A stretch of DNA of 51,214 bases from positions 1-51,214 of the forward strand of contig DFYO01000027.1 in NCBI GenBank assembly GCA_002381865.1, written 5' to 3'. A program made the translations under genes and the position numbers. The notes below the pieces were generated by a model. It was given only the letters and a program-made list of their open reading frames with translations. It ran no database searches and was not told the origin of the DNA. This stretch comes from Clostridiales bacterium UBA4080 (GTDB taxonomy: Bacteria > Bacillota > Clostridia > Lachnospirales > Vallitaleaceae). Positions 8,249-16,368 of this stretch are shown here, in pieces; the stretch's first letter is position 1, and every line of letters begins with the position of its first letter.

Positions 8249-9424
8249 ATGGAGTTTGCAGAAAGGATTAAACAGCTTCAATCAGCTGTATTTAGTGAAC
8301 AGGAAGTTTTAAAAAGAGAACTGATACAAAGGGGAGAGGAAATATTTAATTTTAGTGTAGGAACACCTGATTTACCGCCTCCACAGCATGTGATGAGAGT
8401 TTTAAGTGAAGAAGCAGCAAAACCCGAAAATTACAAATATGCAATTAAAGATAGTGAGGAGTTAATACAGGCAGTAATACTTTGGTATAAAAATAGATTT
8501 AATGTTAATCTTGAAAAAGATGAAGTTCTTGGATTAAACGGTTCACAGGATGCACTTGCTCATATTGCATTAAGCACAGCAGATATTGGGGATACTGTTT
8601 TGATTCAGGACCCGTTTTACCCTATTTTTTTTGTGGGGCCTTATCTGTCAGGGGCAAAAATTGAAAAAATGCCAATGCTTATAGAAAATGATTATTTAAT
8701 AGACTTTAGCAAGATTAAACCTAGCGTTGCACATAGTGCTAAGCTAATGGTGGTTTCCTATCCTAATAACCCAGTAACAAAGCTTGCTCCTTTTTCTTTT
8801 TATGAAGAATTGGTTTGGTTTGCAAGAAAATATGATATAAAGGTTGTTCATGATAATGCTTATTGTGAGCTTGTTTATGACGGTAAAAAAGCAGGAAGCT
8901 TTTTAAATGTCAAAGGAGCAAAGGATATTGGAATTGAGCTTAATTCGCTATCTAAATCATATAATATTCCAGGATGCAGGATTTCATTTGCGCTAGGCAA
9001 TAAGGAAATGATTAAATCGCTGGCGGTAATTAAATCGCATATTGACTATGGGATATTTCTGCCTGTTCAAAAAGCAGCTATTGCAGCAATTACTGGACCG
9101 TCGGATTGTATTATAAAAACCGTAGAGACTTATCAGAGAAGAAGGGATGTGCTTGTGGAGGGGTTTTCTGAAATCGGCTGGAAAATGGATAAGCCAGAGG
9201 CGACTATGTTTGTTTGGAGTAAAATACCAAAGCAATTTAAAAGCTCTGCTGAGTTCTCTAGCCAGATGATAAAGAATACAGGTATATTTACAGTTCCAGG
9301 TTCAAGCTTTGGAGAAAATGGTGAAGGATATGTTAGATTTGCATTAGTTGATACAGAGGAAAAAATTAAAAGAGCTATTACTAAAGCAGATAAATGGATG
9401 AAGAATAATAATGGTATATTGTAA
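8249..9424 (+). CDS. Class I/II pyridoxal-phosphate aminotransferase
   Basis: A 391-residue fold-type I aminotransferase, distinct from the one at 233-1426. Visible landmarks are the FSVGTPDLPPPQHV segment, the cofactor-contacting GSQDALAHIAL, YPNNPV near residue 171, the DNAYCELVYDG strand, the lysine in LNSLSKSYNIPGCRISFALG near residue 234, and a C-terminal GYVRFAL with the substrate arginine. It resembles LL-diaminopimelate aminotransferase-like enzymes, but I cannot assign the substrate. Leader and ribosome site are short (GGAGCG), and the gene follows pdp after 72 nt. Confidence 0.82.
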   Translation: MEFAERIKQLQSAVFSEQEVLKRELIQRGEEIFNFSVGTPDLPPPQHVMRVLSEEAAKPENYKYAIKDSEELIQAVILWYKNRFNVNLEKDEVLGLNGSQDALAHIALSTADIGDTVLIQDPFYPIFFVGPYLSGAKIEKMPMLIENDYLIDFSKIKPSVAHSAKLMVVSYPNNPVTKLAPFSFYEELVWFARKYDIKVVHDNAYCELVYDGKKAGSFLNVKGAKDIGIELNSLSKSYNIPGCRISFALGNKEMIKSLAVIKSHIDYGIFLPVQKAAIAAITGPSDCIIKTVETYQRRRDVLVEGFSEIGWKMDKPEATMFVWSKIPKQFKSSAEFSSQMIKNTGIFTVPGSSFGENGEGYVRFALVDTEEKIKRAITKADKWMKNNNGIL

Positions 9425-9439
9425 TATTCAAATATAACG

Positions 9440-9468
9440 TTGACATATTCAACAAAGTAGTTTATACT
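9440..9468 (+). promoter_or_regulatory. Promoter for the rhodanese gene
   Basis: Near-perfect vegetative promoter: TTGACA (9440-9445), a 17-nt spacer and TATACT (9463-9468). It lies about 68 bp before the chosen start codon. Confidence 0.8.
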
Positions 9469-9536
9469 TTTATTAAGCTAGTAATTCAGAAAAATAAGAA
9501 TTAGGGCTAATATTAAAAAATGCGAGGTTGAATATT

Positions 9537-9854
9537 ATGATTGGTATTTTTAAAAAAAATTATGTAAATATTAATGCTAAAGAGGCTTTAGAGCTAATTG
9601 GAAATGAAGATTATCAATTAATTGATGTAAGAGAAGCTTATGAATTTGAAAGCAACCATATAAAAGGGGCTAAGCTTATTCCTTTAGGAGATATAACCAA
9701 AAGACTACATGAGATTGCATTAGATAAAAAAGTTATATTAGTGTGTGCAAGCGGTGGAAGAAGTACTAGTGCCGCAAAGTATTTAAGTGAGAAAGGATAT
9801 GAAACCTATAATATTTTGGGTGGAATGATGGCTGTAAATTATCAGACAAACTAA
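9537..9854 (+). CDS. Single-domain rhodanese (sulfurtransferase-like)
   Basis: A 105-residue rhodanese domain: the family's YQLIDVREAYEFESNHIKGA lead-in and an active-site loop C-A-S-G-G-R-S with the catalytic cysteine near residue 71. Such proteins carry persulfide sulfur; the acceptor is unknown. I start at the ATG at 9537 and not at the in-frame TTG at 9528, because the TTG overlaps the end of the GAGGT ribosome site (9524-9528). It has its own promoter and is followed by several hairpins, so it appears to be monocistronic. Confidence 0.87.
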   Translation: MIGIFKKNYVNINAKEALELIGNEDYQLIDVREAYEFESNHIKGAKLIPLGDITKRLHEIALDKKVILVCASGGRSTSAAKYLSEKGYETYNILGGMMAVNYQTN

Positions 9855-9875
9855 AAATGCTCTTTTACAATAGAT

Positions 9876-9968
9876 AAGGCAGAATCCATTCGCCTTCCCA
9901 TGCACGTCCTGTGCATAAGGGAAGGCGTTTACTCTTGTGCACTTATGAATTAACCCCCAAGGGTTTTT
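9876..9968 (+). terminator. Three-hairpin 3' region after the rhodanese gene
   Basis: Hairpin 1: AAGGC/GCCTT (9876-9880 with 9892-9896), extended by GAA/TTC. Hairpin 2: a GC-rich 15-bp stem with two unpaired A bases, CGCCTTCCC + ATGCAC (9891-9905) with GTGCAT (9911-9916) and GGGAAGGCG (9919-9927). Hairpin 3: AACCC/GGGTT (9952-9956 with 9961-9965) followed by TTT. Hairpins 1 and 2 share bases and exclude each other. The promoter for the next gene lies downstream (10004-10032), so these belong to the 3' end of the rhodanese transcript. Confidence 0.6.
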
Positions 9969-10003
9969 AAGTAGCTATTTACTTAAATTCTAGATACTTC
10001 ATC

Positions 10004-10032
10004 TTGCTTTTATTAAGAAATATTAGTACAAT
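10004..10032 (+). promoter_or_regulatory. Promoter for the M50-like/scpAB operon
   Basis: -35 TTGCTT (10004-10009), a 17-nt spacer and -10 TACAAT (10027-10032), about 30 bp before the start of the membrane-protein gene. Confidence 0.7.
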
Positions 10033-10064
10033 AGCATAGAAAGAAAATTAAACGAGGTGTAATA

Positions 10065-10643
10065 ATGATTGTATTTCAAAACTTAGTTATTCTATTAATA
10101 TGCGGAATTGCAGTAATGCTGATACATGAAATACCCAAGTCAGTTGTAGCATACCTTGTTACGCATCCGCTATATAAAAACACTACAACAATTAATAAAA
10201 ATATGCTGGAATACATTGACCCTGTGGGTCTTATTATCTTTATGTTTTATGGCATGGGATGGCAAAAGCCTTATGAATATAATCCGACAAAATTCAGGGA
10301 CAAAAAGAAAGGCATGTTTGCAGTAGCTATAGCTGGAATAATATCTAATTTGTTGGTAATGTCTGCATTGATTCCACTGGTTGGGTTTTTTCAGTCTCCG
10401 ATTATTAATAGTCTGATTGTATATATGATTAGATTTAATTTTTCTATTGTAGTCGTAAATCTTTTACCTATTCCGCCGCTTGATATGAGTAAAATAATTT
10501 ATTGTTATTCTACAAATGCATATTTTAAGCTAGTTCAAAATCAGAGAATTATTCATACGATTTTTCTTTTGCTTTTGATTTTGAATATTGTGCCGGCAGC
10601 AGTTAATAGTATTTTTCTTACAACTATTTTTAGACTACTCTGA
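10065..10643 (+). CDS. Site-2 protease (M50)-like membrane protein with altered zinc motif
   Basis: A 192-residue protein with four to five hydrophobic segments (about residues 5-20, 48-62, 83-105, 112-135 and 165-185). Its layout is that of small M50 intramembrane metalloproteases, which often sit just before scpA in Firmicutes. The first motif reads HEIPK where active enzymes have HExxH, so the second zinc histidine is replaced by lysine. The second motif, NLLPIPPLDMSK, keeps the expected aspartate. I infer a relative of site-2 proteases that may have lost peptidase activity or uses another ligand. The next gene follows after 17 nt. Confidence 0.6.
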   Translation: MIVFQNLVILLICGIAVMLIHEIPKSVVAYLVTHPLYKNTTTINKNMLEYIDPVGLIIFMFYGMGWQKPYEYNPTKFRDKKKGMFAVAIAGIISNLLVMSALIPLVGFFQSPIINSLIVYMIRFNFSIVVVNLLPIPPLDMSKIIYCYSTNAYFKLVQNQRIIHTIFLLLLILNIVPAAVNSIFLTTIFRLL

Positions 10644-10660
10644 TAAAGGACTTATTTAAA

Positions 10661-11419
10661 ATGAGCATACCAGTTAAGATTAAAGTATTTGAAGGTCCTT
10701 TGGATTTGCTTTTACATTTAATAGATAAGCATAAGCTTAATATTTATGATATACCCATAGTTGATATAACAGATCAGTATTTGGGATATATTAAAGAGAT
10801 GACATCAAATAAAATGGAGCTAATGAGTGAATTTATTGAGATGGCAGCTATTCTAATTAATATTAAATCAAAAATGCTGCTTCCAGTTGAAGAAGAAGAG
10901 CTGGAAGAGTCAATGGACCCGAGACAAGAGCTTATTGATAAGCTTTTAGAATACAGAAAATATAAAATTATGGCTACTAAGCTTAAAAACCTTCAAGGGG
11001 ATGCACAGTTAGTATTCTATAAGGAGGCAAGCATACCAGAGGAGATTTCTGAATACTTGCCAAAACCTGAAATAGATAAACTGCTTCAGGAGGTTGATTT
11101 TAACAAGCTATATAAAATATTTCAATCGGTGGTTAAAAAAAAGGCTGACAAAATTGACCCTATAAGAAGTAAATTTGGAGAAATAAAAAAAGAAGAGTTT
11201 ACAGTTGAAGAAAAAATGGAGCTTATTAAAGGGATGCCATATTCCAGCTTTAGTTTTAAGGATTTGTTAGAGGAACAGGAAGGGAAAACGGCGCTGATAG
11301 TAACTTTTCTTGCAATACTTGAGCTGATGAAAATGGGGATAATACAAATTCTTCAAGAAATGATTTTTGATGATATAATAATAAAGTTTACAGAGAGGGA
11401 TTTGGATGGAAATGAATAA
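10661..11419 (+). CDS. scpA: Segregation and condensation protein A
   Basis: Kleisin subunit that bridges the SMC heads in the bacterial condensin complex. The 252-residue length and the N-terminal signature FEGPLDLLLHLIDKHKLNIY are diagnostic. The acidic linker near residues 80-90 and the C-terminal winged-helix (from about 180) that binds the other SMC head are visible. It overlaps scpB by 14 bp, the usual coupled arrangement. No smc gene is present in the window. Confidence 0.93.
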   Translation: MSIPVKIKVFEGPLDLLLHLIDKHKLNIYDIPIVDITDQYLGYIKEMTSNKMELMSEFIEMAAILINIKSKMLLPVEEEELEESMDPRQELIDKLLEYRKYKIMATKLKNLQGDAQLVFYKEASIPEEISEYLPKPEIDKLLQEVDFNKLYKIFQSVVKKKADKIDPIRSKFGEIKKEEFTVEEKMELIKGMPYSSFSFKDLLEEQEGKTALIVTFLAILELMKMGIIQILQEMIFDDIIIKFTERDLDGNE

Positions 11420-11975
11420 AATAGAAGCTGCGATAGAAGCTATACTATTTTCAATGGGTGATGCAGTAAGCATTAACAAAATTTGCGAGGTTTTAGGACT
11501 TGATAAAAAAACTGCAAAGAGCATAATTGGAAATATGAGTGATAAGTATGAACAGGATGACAGAGGGATAAGGATTGTAGCTCTGGAGGAATGCTATCAG
11601 CTATCTACAAAGCCAGATTATTATGAAGTTATAAAACTAATAAGCAATAAAACCAGAGAATTTGCACTTACGGATGTTCTGGTTGAAACCTTGTCCATCA
11701 TTGCTTATAAGCAGCCTATAACAAAAGCACATATTGAGGAAATCAGAGGAGTTAATTCTAGTCACTCGGTGAACAAGCTAGTAGAGTATGGACTTGTTAA
11801 AGAGCTAGGAAGAATGAATGCACCTGGAAGGCCAGTATTATTTGGAACAAGCCAGGAGTTTTTAAGAAACTTTGGACTTAAATCAGTTGATGAGCTTCCT
11901 CATCTTGAAGAGTCTCAGATTAATGTGTTAAAGGATGAGGTACTAGAAGAGGTTCAGATGAAGCTGGAGAATTAA
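11406..11975 (+). CDS. scpB: Segregation and condensation protein B
   Basis: Dimeric winged-helix partner of ScpA in the SMC complex, at 189 residues. Family landmarks include AIEAILFSMGDAVS at the N-terminus and the conserved SIIAYKQPITKAHIEEIRGV followed by GRPVLFGT. An alternative start lies at 11412 (MNKIEAA), but the ATG at 11406 is better spaced from GAGGGA. Overlap with scpA implies coupled synthesis. Confidence 0.93.
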   Translation: MEMNKIEAAIEAILFSMGDAVSINKICEVLGLDKKTAKSIIGNMSDKYEQDDRGIRIVALEECYQLSTKPDYYEVIKLISNKTREFALTDVLVETLSIIAYKQPITKAHIEEIRGVNSSHSVNKLVEYGLVKELGRMNAPGRPVLFGTSQEFLRNFGLKSVDELPHLEESQINVLKDEVLEEVQMKLEN

Positions 11976-12019
11976 TTTTAATATTAGACTAATTCTTAAG
12001 CATATTAACGAGGTGGATT

Positions 12020-12727
12020 ATGGTCAGACTTCAAAAATATATAGCAGATGCAGGTATTGCATCAAGAAGAGCTGCTGAAAAAATTATTGCTGAAAAAAGA
12101 GTTAAAATAAATGGTGTTATTGCTGAAGGTCAGGGAATTAAGGTTGATCCAGAGAAGGATATTATTGAGCTGGACAATAAACCGGTTATTATTGATAAAG
12201 AATTTATCTATATAATGCTTAATAAGCCCGTAAGGTATGTAAGCACTGTAAAGGATGAAAAAAATCGTCCTACAGTAATAGATTTATTAAATCTGGAGCA
12301 ACGAGTATTTCCAATAGGAAGGCTTGATTACATGTCAAGTGGGTTACTCTTATTGACAAATGACGGAGATTTGACATATCGGCTCACACATCCCAAGCAT
12401 GAGGTTGGAAAGAAATATAGAGTTATTGTAGAACCAAAGGTTATAGAAAGCAGAATAGATGAAATGTTAAATGGGATTGACCTGGGGATATATAAGACTT
12501 CTCCATGTGAGATTGAGCTTCTTAAAGAGGATTACTATACGCAGACTTTTTTAATCACTTTGTTTGAGGGTAAAAATAGACAAATCAGAAGAATGTTTGA
12601 ATGGGCAGAGTCAAAAGTAAAAAGCTTAAAAAGAATATCTATAGGCGAAATTGAATTAAAGGATTTAAAATCTGGTGAATTTAGGAAGCTTACAAATAAA
12701 GAAATTAAATATTTGAAAAATCTGTAA
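12020..12727 (+). CDS. rluB: 23S rRNA pseudouridine synthase, RluB type
   Basis: A 235-residue RsuA/RluB-family enzyme. The N-terminal S4 RNA-binding domain (RLQKYIADAGIASRRAAE, residues 3-60) is followed by a catalytic domain with GRLDYMSSGLLLLTNDG, which contains the catalytic aspartate near residue 103. The C-terminal segment EGKNRQIRRM is typical. The position directly after scpA-scpB is the standard Firmicute location of rluB, and the family normally modifies the helix-89 region of 23S rRNA. The target uridine is inferred, not seen. GAGGTGG precedes the ATG. Confidence 0.9.
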   Translation: MVRLQKYIADAGIASRRAAEKIIAEKRVKINGVIAEGQGIKVDPEKDIIELDNKPVIIDKEFIYIMLNKPVRYVSTVKDEKNRPTVIDLLNLEQRVFPIGRLDYMSSGLLLLTNDGDLTYRLTHPKHEVGKKYRVIVEPKVIESRIDEMLNGIDLGIYKTSPCEIELLKEDYYTQTFLITLFEGKNRQIRRMFEWAESKVKSLKRISIGEIELKDLKSGEFRKLTNKEIKYLKNL

Positions 12728-12776
12728 ACGCACCTTCATGATATATAGGTGTGTTGCTTTTATAAAGGAGAGCAAA

Positions 12777-13352
12777 ATGTTAAAACAGTCAATAACCGTA
12801 TTGGTAAAAGATATCATTAAGGATTATATTAATGAAGGAAGCGTATGTGTTGATTTAACAGCAGGAAATGGAAATGATACTTTGTTTATGGCAGAGCGTT
12901 CGGGAGATTTAGGAAGAGTATATGCCTTTGATATTCAAAAACAGGCTATAAATAATACAAAAAAGCTGCTTGATAAGCATAAGTTAGAAAACAGAGTGAC
13001 ATTGATTTTTGATGGGCATGAAAAGCTGGATAAATATGTTGAAGAAAACATTGATATTGCAATGGCAAATTTTGGATATCTTCCAAGTGGTAATAAAGAG
13101 ATAATTACTAAGTCAAGGACTAGCTTGAGCGCCGTTAAATCAACTGTTAGTAAGCTTAGTGAAAGGGGAGTTTTATCATTAGTTTTATATACAGGACACA
13201 TGGGGAGTCAAGAGGAAAGAGATACGATTATGGATTACATAAGTAAAATTGATGAGAAAAAATTTACAGTCATGAATATTACATACCCAAATAGAACAGC
13301 AAGTCCACCTGAGATTGTTTTTGTTTATAAAAAAAGCTGTAATCGAGGATAG
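12777..13352 (+). CDS. mnmM: Class I SAM methyltransferase, MnmM (YtqB) family
   Basis: A 191-residue Rossmann-fold methyltransferase. The SAM-binding motif CVDLTAGNGNDTLFMA lies near residue 24, followed by the acidic strand YAFDIQ. The catalytic-region sequence MANFGYLPSGNK (about 96-107) fits the YtqB group, which methylates the wobble-uridine side chain of tRNA (mnm5 group). I start at the ATG at 12777 with AAAGGAGA upstream. An in-frame ATG at 12738 would place the ribosome site inside the gene and adds 13 residues unlike the family. Confidence 0.8.
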   Translation: MLKQSITVLVKDIIKDYINEGSVCVDLTAGNGNDTLFMAERSGDLGRVYAFDIQKQAINNTKKLLDKHKLENRVTLIFDGHEKLDKYVEENIDIAMANFGYLPSGNKEIITKSRTSLSAVKSTVSKLSERGVLSLVLYTGHMGSQEERDTIMDYISKIDEKKFTVMNITYPNRTASPPEIVFVYKKSCNRG

Positions 13353-13373
13353 ACAGCCAGCCTTTTGCATTTA

Positions 13374-13382
13374 TGGTATAAT
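13374..13382 (+). promoter_or_regulatory. Extended -10 promoter for the kinase/ABC cluster
   Basis: TGGTATAAT (TG at 13374-13375, TATAAT at 13377-13382) is a perfect extended -10 element. No clear -35 is seen. It lies 36 bp before the kinase start codon, between a finished gene and the new cassette. Confidence 0.6.
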
Positions 13383-13417
13383 TAAAAAGATGGAATTTTT
13401 ATATCGGGAGGGCTAAG

Positions 13418-14470
13418 ATGAAGTACAATAGGGAGCGATTGTTTTTAAGCATATATATGTTTTTGATTTCAACACTTATTATTTTGGGATTTTTGTATGA
13501 AGAACCCTTTGGAAAAAGAAACATGCTATTGATTATGATTTCGCTTGCTTTTTTAATTGGATTAGTGGCTCAATTTTTAATATGTAATACAAAACCGCAA
13601 ATAGTAATTATTCTTCTTTCACTTATTTTGCTGGTATCTCTTGAAATGAATTCGAAATATGCAATAAATTATTATTATCATTCAATTTACATTGTTCTTT
13701 TATTTAGTTCTTTTTACAGATATCCAAAAAAATCAGGCTTGTTTCTAAGCTTGATTATTTCAATATGCGCTACAATTAAATTTATTGAATTATTGTTAAT
13801 TCAGGCAACCTCTGCAAATATTGCTTTATTTGTATTTTTTTCAGTTATTCAGATTTTGATTATGCTAGTAGTAATATTTGCAAAAAATTATTGGGAAGAA
13901 AATGCAATAACACAAGGGTTATATTTGGAGCTCCTTGATACTAATAAACAGCTTCAGCTGTATTCAGATGAAATCAGGCAGCTTACTAAGTCAGAGGAGC
14001 GCACAAGAATTGCACGTGATTTACATGATACATTGGGGCATGATTTGACAGGACTGATTATGCAAATGGAAATATCCCAAAGATTACTCCAGAATAATCA
14101 ATATGATATGGGAATTGATAATTTAGAACAGGCTAAAAAAGCTGCAAGAGAGAGCCTTTCAAAGGTAAGAGAAATTTTAAGCACCTTGAAGGATGATGAA
14201 AACAAGGAATGGACGCATAAATCTATATATCAGCTTGCTGAAGAATTTAAGACAAAGACAAATATCACAACAAAATTCAAAATTTCCGGATATTGCAACT
14301 TGAATCCTGATATAGGAGTTACTCTATATAGAATCGTACAGGAAGCATTAACAAATTCAGCAAGGCACTCAAAGGCGGAAAAAGTAATAATTGCATTAAA
14401 TTACGAAGCTAATGGGATTAGCTTTCATATAGAGGATAATGGCGGTTTAGAAGGAGAGAAAAAGGTATGA
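13418..14470 (+). CDS. Membrane histidine kinase, NarL/HisKA_3 type, C-terminally shortened
   Basis: A 350-residue sensor kinase. The N-terminal half has five to six hydrophobic helices (residues 8-26, 36-55, 61-75, 83-98, 105-130 and 135-155) with no obvious extracellular domain. Then come a coiled-coil-like linker and the HisKA_3 phosphoacceptor SEERTRIARDLHDTLGHDL with the histidine near residue 203. The ATPase domain shows the N-box (EALTNSARHSKAEKV) and the G1 box (EDNGG), then ends abruptly; the usual glycine-rich G2 box (GxGLxGM) is absent. No response regulator follows. The stop overlaps the lipoprotein start as ATGA, so the shortened form is coupled to the next gene. It could be a remnant or a non-catalytic sensor. 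Confidence 0.75.
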   Translation: MKYNRERLFLSIYMFLISTLIILGFLYEEPFGKRNMLLIMISLAFLIGLVAQFLICNTKPQIVIILLSLILLVSLEMNSKYAINYYYHSIYIVLLFSSFYRYPKKSGLFLSLIISICATIKFIELLLIQATSANIALFVFFSVIQILIMLVVIFAKNYWEENAITQGLYLELLDTNKQLQLYSDEIRQLTKSEERTRIARDLHDTLGHDLTGLIMQMEISQRLLQNNQYDMGIDNLEQAKKAARESLSKVREILSTLKDDENKEWTHKSIYQLAEEFKTKTNITTKFKISGYCNLNPDIGVTLYRIVQEALTNSARHSKAEKVIIALNYEANGISFHIEDNGGLEGEKKV

Positions 14471-15435
14471 GAAAAATTATTTTTATTGCTTTTACAGTAC
14501 TGCTTTTTTCAGGCTGTTCAAGCAATGACCTCCAGGATTATAAAAATGCAATTTCAAAAACAGAGAGCATTGAAAAAGGAAAAATCAACATTGATATTCA
14601 AACAAAACTGGATTATGCTACAGAGGGTTTGACGCAAAAACAGGTGAGAGATTTAAGCTATTTTGATCAGATCGAATTAGCAATAAGTGCAATTTATGAT
14701 TCCTCATCACAAGAAGAAAAAGTTATTGCAAAAAGCTATTATAATTTTGGAGGAATGGGATTTGACAGTGTTTTTTATATGATGGGTAGTGATATGTATC
14801 TTAAAATGCCCGTAATAGATGGCTACATATCTTTAGATAAAGAAATGCTTGGGTCAATTGAAAATAAAAGTAATATAATTGATAGAGATATAATGAAAAA
14901 AGTCTGGGGGCCGTTGAGTAGCAAATGGAATGAAATACTTCAAGAGAAGGATGTTTTTAAAGGAGAAAAATCATATATTTTAACTGAAGAAGGGCAGATT
15001 AAAACCAAAACATACACAATTGAAGCCTCGCAAAAACAGCTTAATCAGTTAGCTGAGGAGTTTCTGAAAACACTTGAAGAGGAAGAAATTATTGAAATGC
15101 TAATAGATACAAATAAAGATACTCAATTATTTAAGGATAATGAAATTGATGAACAAGAGATTCTTGATAATATGAATAATTATATTTATAAGATGGTGTT
15201 GGAAGAGTTCAAGGGCAAGGCATATGTCGATTTTGATGAGAGGCTAATCAAAGAAGAATTTTATATTAGGATGAGTTGGAAACAGCCTGAAAAAGGTATG
15301 CCTAAAAGCATGGAGCTTACAGTCACTACAGAATACCTTAATCTAGGGAAAGAACAAAGCTTTGAGTTTCCAGCGGTTTCAGAAGATGAGTGGCTAAATT
15401 TAGAGGAGATAGGAGAACAAGTATGGAATTATTAA
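14467..15435 (+). CDS. Uncharacterised lipoprotein
   Basis: A 322-residue secreted lipoprotein. The signal peptide has a short KK-type head (MRK), a hydrophobic core and the lipobox LFSGC with the modified cysteine near residue 18. The mature part is acidic, with no domain I recognise, although its layout (repeated beta-type segments with an ESIEKGKINIDI start) resembles lipid-binding LolA/LppX-like lipoproteins found beside ABC exporters. It overlaps the kinase start-stop (ATGA) and the ATPase gene by 13 bp, so all are one translation-coupled operon. I infer an accessory role for the exporter. Confidence 0.7.
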   Translation: MRKIIFIAFTVLLFSGCSSNDLQDYKNAISKTESIEKGKINIDIQTKLDYATEGLTQKQVRDLSYFDQIELAISAIYDSSSQEEKVIAKSYYNFGGMGFDSVFYMMGSDMYLKMPVIDGYISLDKEMLGSIENKSNIIDRDIMKKVWGPLSSKWNEILQEKDVFKGEKSYILTEEGQIKTKTYTIEASQKQLNQLAEEFLKTLEEEEIIEMLIDTNKDTQLFKDNEIDEQEILDNMNNYIYKMVLEEFKGKAYVDFDERLIKEEFYIRMSWKQPEKGMPKSMELTVTTEYLNLGKEQSFEFPAVSEDEWLNLEEIGEQVWNY

Positions 15436-16358
15436 GGGTAAATAAAATCTCAAAACAATATAAAAAAATAAAGGCAGTTGAAGAAATAAGCTTTACAGTT
15501 AAAAAAGGAGAAATATTAGGACTCCTAGGGCCTAACGGAGCGGGTAAATCTACAACAATTTCAATGATTTCAACCCTTATACGTCCTGATGCAGGAGAAA
15601 TCTATTATGCTGATACTAATATAGTTGATAAGCCTAAGGTGATTCAGGAAAGCCTAGGGTATGTGCCACAGGAGATTGCTTTGTATCCAATGCTTTCTGG
15701 CAAGGAAAACCTTGAGTTTTGGGGAAGAGCATACAAATTAAAAGGAAAAGCATTAAAAGATAAAATTGAAGAAATTTCTGAAATAATTGGAATTAAGGAA
15801 CGATTAAAGGATAAAGTTAAAACCTATTCAGGAGGTATGAAAAGGAGACTTAATATTGGAGCCGCACTTTTACATGACCCTGAGCTCATTATTATGGATG
15901 AGCCAACTGTAGGAATAGACCCGCAGTCAAGGAAACATATTTTAGATACTGTTATTGAATTAAATAAAAAAGGCATGACAGTTATTTACACCAGTCATTA
16001 TATGGAAGAGGTTGAATATCTATGTAGCAGAATTTGCATAATGGACCAAGGCAAAATAATTGCTGAGGGAACAAAGCAAGAGCTAATTGAACGCTTTGAT
16101 TCCTCAAGAGATATTAAGTTGAAACTGGAAAATTATACAGATGCAGTTTTAGAAAAAATAAAAGCACTGGAATGTGTAATTTCAGTTGATACTAAAGAGG
16201 ATTTGATTGTGGTTAAAGCAAAACAGGATAAAAATCTATTTAAAAGCATTATTGATCTGCTCAATGATAACGGAGTTGATATTCATTCAATGGATATTGA
16301 TGAGGCGAACCTTGAAACAGTGTTTTTGCAGCTAACCGGACGTGTTCTTAGAGATTAA
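15423..16358 (+). CDS. ABC transporter ATP-binding protein (ABC-2 exporter)
   Basis: A 311-residue ABC ATPase of the drug/lipid/antibiotic exporter type. The Walker A is GPNGAGKST, the signature is YSGGMKRRLNIG and the Walker B is LIIMDEPTVG, with an H-loop in TSHYMEE. A C-terminal extension of about 90 residues is typical of CcmA/DrrA-like subunits. I start at the ATG at 15423 (AGGAGA upstream), giving a 13-bp overlap with the lipoprotein gene. The in-frame ATG at 15390 lacks a ribosome site. It serves the two permeases downstream. The substrate is unknown. Confidence 0.9.
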   Translation: MELLRVNKISKQYKKIKAVEEISFTVKKGEILGLLGPNGAGKSTTISMISTLIRPDAGEIYYADTNIVDKPKVIQESLGYVPQEIALYPMLSGKENLEFWGRAYKLKGKALKDKIEEISEIIGIKERLKDKVKTYSGGMKRRLNIGAALLHDPELIIMDEPTVGIDPQSRKHILDTVIELNKKGMTVIYTSHYMEEVEYLCSRICIMDQGKIIAEGTKQELIERFDSSRDIKLKLENYTDAVLEKIKALECVISVDTKEDLIVVKAKQDKNLFKSIIDLLNDNGVDIHSMDIDEANLETVFLQLTGRVLRD

Positions 16359-16368
16359 AGGTGAAAGT

